From: JACCTU01 sp963788055
GTDB taxonomy: Bacteria > Actinomycetota > Thermoleophilia > Gaiellales > Gaiellaceae
DNA length: 64,000 nucleotides
Assembly: GCA_963788055.1 (NCBI GenBank)
Contig: CAWBFA010000003.1
Span: 248,001 to 312,000 of the forward strand
Direction: 5' to 3'
In this document: positions 60,479 to 64,000 of the stretch, in pieces
Numbering within the stretch: the stretch's first letter is position 1
Layout of the letters: every line of letters starts with the position of its first letter
The notes under the pieces: generated by a model
Told to the model about the DNA's origin: nothing
Seen by the model: the letters and a program-made list of their open reading frames with translations, nothing else
Database searches by the model: none
Program-made: the position numbers and the translations under genes

Positions 60479-61041
60479 CACGCGCACTTCCCCGTCCCGG
60501 CGTCGTTGTCTGCCACCAAATATTTCGAGGGAAGCTGCTCGATGCGCATCGTCGCTTTGCCCGTGATCTCGGCCGTGAGGAACGAGATCTTGTCGCCGAC
60601 GAACGGGATGAAGTGGTACTCCGCCCACACCTGAACCTCGACGGCGTTGCCGACGTTCGACGCACCCTCGGGGAACCAGACGCAGACCTTGACGCCGTCG
60701 GGGACCGAGTCGCTCGTCCCGGCGGACCTGAGCTCGTCGGTGTTTGCCATTGACCTGATGCAGTCCTGGAGCTCAGCTGTTGCGCATACCCCGGGCCTCT
60801 GGATCGCTAGGTCCTTGTCGACCGCCGCCCACCGAGCTCCGAGGTTTGCGAGGTGCGTCTGGTCGATCCAGTAGTTGAAGGCCTTCCCGAGGTCGAGCAT
60901 CCCGAGCAAGAGCAGCATCAGGACGGGCAGTACGAGTGCGAACTCGGTCAGAGCGACGCCGCGCTCATTGCGAAAGCGCGTCCTCGAAAGGACGCGCCGC
61001 ATCCAACTCTTCTGCCCCCGATCGACCACAGTGTCCGGCAA
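60478..61041 (-). CDS. TadE-like minor pilin protein
   Basis: A 187-residue protein with the TadE segment ERGVALTEFALVLPVLMLLLLGMLDLGKAFNYWIDQTHLANLGARWAAV (about 26-74): a processing-site-like Glu followed by one long helix. The exported part (about 75-187) has cysteines (CATAELQDCIRS) and ends NDAGTGKCA. The TTG at 61041 starts directly after the Flp2 stop; an ATG at 61002 is another option. It overlaps TadG by four bases. Confidence 0.9.
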   Translation of the reverse strand: MPDTVVDRGQKSWMRRVLSRTRFRNERGVALTEFALVLPVLMLLLLGMLDLGKAFNYWIDQTHLANLGARWAAVDKDLAIQRPGVCATAELQDCIRSMANTDELRSAGTSDSVPDGVKVCVWFPEGASNVGNAVEVQVWAEYHFIPFVGDKISFLTAEITGKATMRIEQLPSKYLVADNDAGTGKCA

Positions 61042-61206
61042 TCAGAGCCCGTTGACGATGGACTGGAGCACGCCCTGGACGCCAGTTCCGAGCGCAGTCA
61101 AGACGGCGATGCAGACGATCGCGACGAAGAACAGGATCAATGCGTACTCGACGAGCGCCTGGCCGCTTTCCTCTCGTAGGCTGCGCGTCGTTTGGCTGAC
61201 GGTCAA
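61042..61206 (-). CDS. Flp-type pilin 2
   Basis: A 54-residue Flp pilin precursor. The TTG at 61206 has AAGGAG 7 bases upstream. The conserved cleavage and assembly block is EESGQALVEYALILFFVAIVCIA, with the Glu five residues after the cleavage site and the adjacent Tyr of Flp pilins. It ends LTALGTGVQGVLQSIVNGL. It is close in sequence to the pilin at 61287-61481, differing mainly in the N-terminal leader. Confidence 0.93.
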   Translation of the reverse strand: MTVSQTTRSLREESGQALVEYALILFFVAIVCIAVLTALGTGVQGVLQSIVNGL

Positions 61207-61286
61207 TTCGGGTCTCCTTTTCCAGAAAGTCATGAGCGGGGCGGGCGCCGAGACGCTGCTCGGCGTCCACCCCGTCGATGCGTCAA

Positions 61287-61481
61287 CTAGATCGCGTTGA
61301 CGATGCTCTGCAGCGTGTCCCGCACGCCCGTACCGAGGGCGGTGAGGACGGCGATGCAGACGACTGCGATCAGGAACAGAATCAGGGCGTACTCGACGAG
61401 CGCCTGACCCTCTTCCCGCCGCGTGCGCGAAAACGCAGCGGTGGTCGCGGCGAGCGACCATCCACGAACGTGGTCCAGCAT
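61287..61481 (-). CDS. Flp-type pilin 1
   Basis: A 64-residue Flp pilin precursor with AAGGAGG 4 bases before the ATG. The leader (about 1-24) ends in REEGQ, followed by ALVEYALILFLIAVVCIAVL and ALGTGVRDTLQSIVNAI. It begins the Tad operon and should be the main pilin, because its ribosome-binding site is the best in the operon. The two pilins share most of the mature part, indicating duplication. Confidence 0.94.
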   Translation of the reverse strand: MLDHVRGWSLAATTAAFSRTRREEGQALVEYALILFLIAVVCIAVLTALGTGVRDTLQSIVNAI

Positions 61482-61533
61482 GTGACCTCCTTTTGGGGAC
61501 CCTCCCCATAGCCGGTGGCCGCAGTCCGGCCTA

Positions 61534-61547
61534 CCGTTCTTGAACGG
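61534..61547. promoter_or_regulatory. 14-base palindrome upstream of the Tad operon
   Basis: CCGTTC-TT-GAACGG lies 53-66 bases before the Flp1 start in the only sizeable gap upstream of the operon. It is a candidate operator; no regulator can be named. Confidence 0.4.
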
Positions 61548-61695
61548 CGCAGTCGCCGCGCCCCCACGAGCGCGTGAGACCGTTTGTACGAAGCCGCTCA
61601 TCTCCGTTGATAGGTAATCGCGCCGGGCCCCCGCCTTCGCCAGCAGAACGGACGGTTCGACCCACCCGTTCGGGTGATAGGCGCCGAGGGCGGAG

Positions 61696-62901
61696 CTAGG
61701 CGGCAACTGTTGCCGCCGGCGCGCTCTTCGGGGCGTCGACGTGGTGCGGCATGGATCGCACTCGACCCTCACGGCCACGCACGCTCGCGACGAGCACCGC
61801 TGCGATCGCAAAGAGGCCGAGGGCCGTCGCGATCGTCCCGGCCGTCGTCGAGCCGTACTGCAGGTTGTCAGGCGTCATCCAGAAGGTCGCGAGCCAGATC
61901 AGCCCGAAGTGCGGTCGGGCGATGGCAAGCGGGACGAACAGCAGGACGAGGTAGTGCCCCCAGACGATCGGGGAGCAGATCAGCGCGGCGGCGAGCGCGA
62001 CGACGAGCATCGTCAGGTCGTCCTCTCGCCGGCTCCGGCGCGCCGCGACTGCGCCGAACAGGAGCAGCCCGAGCGCCATGGAGGCGAGCTGGGCAGTCTC
62101 CGCCGAGACGCCGAGTGCGATCCCGAGCGAGGTGGGTGAGAAGCTGTCCGCCTGCTCGACCTCTGCGACGAGCCGGAGCAGATCCGGATACACCGAGAGC
62201 GTGTCAAGGCCGACGTGCCACCAGGCGAAGAACGAGGCGACGGCGCCGAGAGCGGCGGCCGCGAACGCCGTACGGGAGCGCCGTGTGAAAAGGAACCAGA
62301 GCCCGAGCGGCCAGAGGAACAGCTTCGAGACGACCAGGAGAGCGAGCACCGGGGCCGCGACCACAGGTCGATCTCGGTACTTCCAGAGCACCGCCAGACC
62401 GAGTGCGAGGAAGGTGCTGATCGTGCCCAGCCCGACGCTCAGCACGAGCGGCAGGCCTAGGTAGACCGCGCCGTAGCAGCGCCAGTCGCGGACGCCCAGG
62501 ATCCAAAGTGTGACGATCGGGGCCGCGGCCACGAGGACCGAGAAGAGGGCAGCCGCGAGCCCAAACGGCAAGAGCGAGAACGGTGCGAACAGCGCGGCGA
62601 TCGGGGCCGGATAGAGGAAGTTCTGCTTCGAGGCGATCACCGCGGCCGATTGCTCGGGATAGGGCGACTGTCCGTCGATGAACGCGTGTCCGGCGTCCCA
62701 GAAGACCCTGAAGTCGAACGCGTAGTTCTCGCCGCTCGGGTAGAGCGCGATGAAGAGCAGCCCTGCCGGGACGAGGATCAGCGCGAATCGCTCGAAGAGG
62801 CGCTTCCCGAGCGGTTTCAGGTCCGCACGTGTGACTCGGTAGTCGTCCTCAGCCGGGCGCCAGCGCGCTGCTGCCTGGACCGATTGAAACGCTGCTCTCA
62901 T
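61696..62901 (-). CDS. GT87-family polyprenol-dependent glycosyltransferase
   Basis: A 401-residue membrane protein with about 10 helices and the GT87/DUF2029 pattern: FDFRVFWDAGHAFIDGQSPYPE (acidic loop after helix 1, about 63-84), QNFLYPAPIAALFAPFSLLP, LGVRDWRCYGAVYLGLPLVLSVGLGTISTFLALGLAVLWKYRDRP and CSPIVWGHYLVLLFVPLAIARP. Enzymes of this family use decaprenyl-phospho-sugars to build cell-wall glycans outside the membrane. It overlaps the upstream paralogue as ATGA, so the two are one transcript. A short hairpin (61663-61676) follows. Confidence 0.9.
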   Translation of the reverse strand: MRAAFQSVQAAARWRPAEDDYRVTRADLKPLGKRLFERFALILVPAGLLFIALYPSGENYAFDFRVFWDAGHAFIDGQSPYPEQSAAVIASKQNFLYPAPIAALFAPFSLLPFGLAAALFSVLVAAAPIVTLWILGVRDWRCYGAVYLGLPLVLSVGLGTISTFLALGLAVLWKYRDRPVVAAPVLALLVVSKLFLWPLGLWFLFTRRSRTAFAAAALGAVASFFAWWHVGLDTLSVYPDLLRLVAEVEQADSFSPTSLGIALGVSAETAQLASMALGLLLFGAVAARRSRREDDLTMLVVALAAALICSPIVWGHYLVLLFVPLAIARPHFGLIWLATFWMTPDNLQYGSTTAGTIATALGLFAIAAVLVASVRGREGRVRSMPHHVDAPKSAPAATVAA

Positions 62902-64000
62902 GCTTTCGCCGCCGGAAAGGCCAGTCGCCTCGACCGGAAAGGACGAGGAAACGGAACACCGAGCGACGCCGCGAAGGTGAGGGCTGCGACGCCGAGGACG
63001 ACGCAGATCCGCCACAGCTCCCCTTCACTCTGGTTCGGCGAGAGCCAGAACACGAGCGGAAGGAGCCAGAGAGCGCTGAGACGTGGACGTGCGAGCGCGA
63101 TCGGGACGATCAGCAGGGCAAAGTAGTGCGTCCAGACGATCGGAGAAAGCGCCAACCCCGCTGCCAGAGCGAGGATGAGAGCCCGTGAGTCTCTGTCGGG
63201 TCCCGGACGTCGTGCGACCAGGACGAGGGCGACGAGCAGCGCACCGCCGACGAGGGCCGGCAGAAACCGCTCGGCGGACTCGGAGAGGCCGAGGGCGTGC
63301 GAAAGCGCCGCGAGCGAGTAGCTCTTCGGCCCCACGAGGTCGCTCAGCGTTCCCAGCATCGCCCCGTAGTCGCGGAGCCCCTGAAAGCCGATCGCGGCCC
63401 ACGCAGCGAAGGTCGCGACGAAGCCGGCCGTGACGGCGACAGCCGCCTGGCGGAGACGTCCCGTGACCGCCAGCCAGAGCGCGAGGGGCCAGAGAAAGAG
63501 CTTTGCAGCCACGATCGCCGCAACGGCAGCTGCGCCGACGTAGGCGTGATCCCGATACCGCCAGGCCAGAGCTGTGCCGAGCGCGAGCAGGATGCTGATC
63601 GCACCGAGCCTGACGCTCTCGAGCACCGGGACCCAGGTGAAGACGATGCCGTAGCAGCGCCAGTCCCGGACGCCGAGCAGTCGGAGCGTCAGCACGACCG
63701 ATGCGACGAGCAACAGGCCGAAGAGCACGGCGGCCACGTCGAAGGAAAAGAGCCGAAACGGGATCGCCGCGAAGGCCGGGCCGGGCGGGTAGACGAACTG
63801 GTCCTCGCCGTCGAGCGCTTCCCGGGTCGGCGCCGCGTACGGTGAATCGCCGACGAGGACGTCGCCCGCGGCCCGCCAGGTTGCGCGAAAGTCCCAGCCG
63901 AACGCCGGTTCCTCGATTCGGTCTCCGGCCGGCGAGACGAACGCGACCGAGAAGAAGGTGGCGAGGAGAATCGCCGGAAGCACGAGGCAGCCCAGCACGA
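62898..64000 (-). CDS. GT87-family glycosyltransferase, paralogue, start possibly outside window
   Basis: At least 366 residues with the same GT87 pattern: WDFRATWRAAGDVLVGDSPYA, DQFVYPPGPAFAAIPFRLF, LGVRDWRCYGIVFTWVPVLESVRLGAISILLALGTALAWRYRDHA and SPIVWTHYFALLIVPIALARP. It shares the LGVRDWRCYG and SPIVW(T/G)HY blocks with the gene downstream. The open frame runs to the window end, so the true start may lie beyond it. With its neighbour it probably acts in one wall-glycan pathway. Confidence 0.9.
   Translation of the reverse strand, partial: VLGCLVLPAILLATFFSVAFVSPAGDRIEEPAFGWDFRATWRAAGDVLVGDSPYAAPTREALDGEDQFVYPPGPAFAAIPFRLFSFDVAAVLFGLLLVASVVLTLRLLGVRDWRCYGIVFTWVPVLESVRLGAISILLALGTALAWRYRDHAYVGAAAVAAIVAAKLFLWPLALWLAVTGRLRQAAVAVTAGFVATFAAWAAIGFQGLRDYGAMLGTLSDLVGPKSYSLAALSHALGLSESAERFLPALVGGALLVALVLVARRPGPDRDSRALILALAAGLALSPIVWTHYFALLIVPIALARPRLSALWLLPLVFWLSPNQSEGELWRICVVLGVAALTFAASLGVPFPRPFRSRRLAFPAAKA

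Noticed and set aside
61663..61676. Palindrome CACCCG-TT-CGGGTG as an operator
   Set aside because: It directly follows the GT87 gene stop on the minus strand, so a weak terminator is the simpler reading.

Overview
The window is high-GC chromosomal DNA from an actinobacterium. I infer the Thermoleophilia (Gaiellales/Solirubrobacterales-like). The reasons are the very high GC, frequent GTG/TTG starts, TANNNT boxes a few bases upstream of start codons (leaderless genes), stand-alone LigD-type polymerase and ligase genes, an N4-bis(aminopropyl)spermidine synthase next to speD, a PspAB/HtpX pair and an actinobacterial Tad pilus locus. No rRNA, CRISPR array, intact transposase or replication origin was seen. 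The class-level placement is an inference.

Layout. 0.2-8.7 kb: housekeeping and accessory genes (RibD/DHFR-like reductase, VOC proteins, a secreted peptidoglycan-binding/LysM/lytic transglycosylase, CBS protein, methyltransferase, bicupin, M29 aminopeptidase, secreted metallophosphatase, ECF sigma factor with a DUF4349 membrane protein). 8.7-14.7 kb: three tRNA-Ser genes (GGA, CGA, GCT), a polytopic GT39-type glycosyltransferase, a duplicated tRNA-Ser 3' half, and a secreted HYR/FN3 protein. 15.2-26.8 kb: secreted cupin, a polar amino-acid ABC transporter operon ending in a GroES-like gene, LigD-type polymerase and ATP-dependent ligase genes lying tail to tail, polyamine genes (speD, bpsA), a ferritin-like DUF892 protein, FabF, a frameshifted HAD phosphatase, flavin reductase and DUF4383 protein.

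26.9-33 kb is a small accessory island. Its right end is an intact tRNA-Ser(UGA), its left end holds degenerate tRNA-Ser 3' fragments, and inside lie a truncated tyrosine recombinase, several small secreted proteins or lipoproteins without recognisable families, and a secreted-protein gene framed by a perfect 22-bp inverted repeat. serS directly follows the tRNA, so this 26-kb stretch carries tRNAs for all serine codons plus the synthetase.

33-38.8 kb: serS, a Cof-type phosphatase, a lipoprotein cytochrome c, a large membrane protein, htpX-pspAB and a SRPBCC protein. 39-45.5 kb is rich in frameshifts: a kinase-like/LPG-synthase-TM membrane protein and a repetitive PKD/Ig-type surface protein are each broken into many frames, either by decay or by assembly error.

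46.6-61.5 kb is a signalling plus Tad/Flp pilus locus. Two LuxR-type response regulators, a MoxR ATPase and a 26-residue membrane peptide face a long minus-strand operon: two Flp pilins, TadE, TadG, CpaB, CpaE, CpaF, a VWA-TadB fusion (frameshifted), TadC, a DUF192-receiver fusion, a prepilin peptidase and a histidine kinase. The kinase at the operon's end and the convergent regulators suggest that pilus production is coupled to two-component signalling. Two GT87-type polyprenol-dependent mannosyltransferase-like genes close the window; the last may start beyond it.
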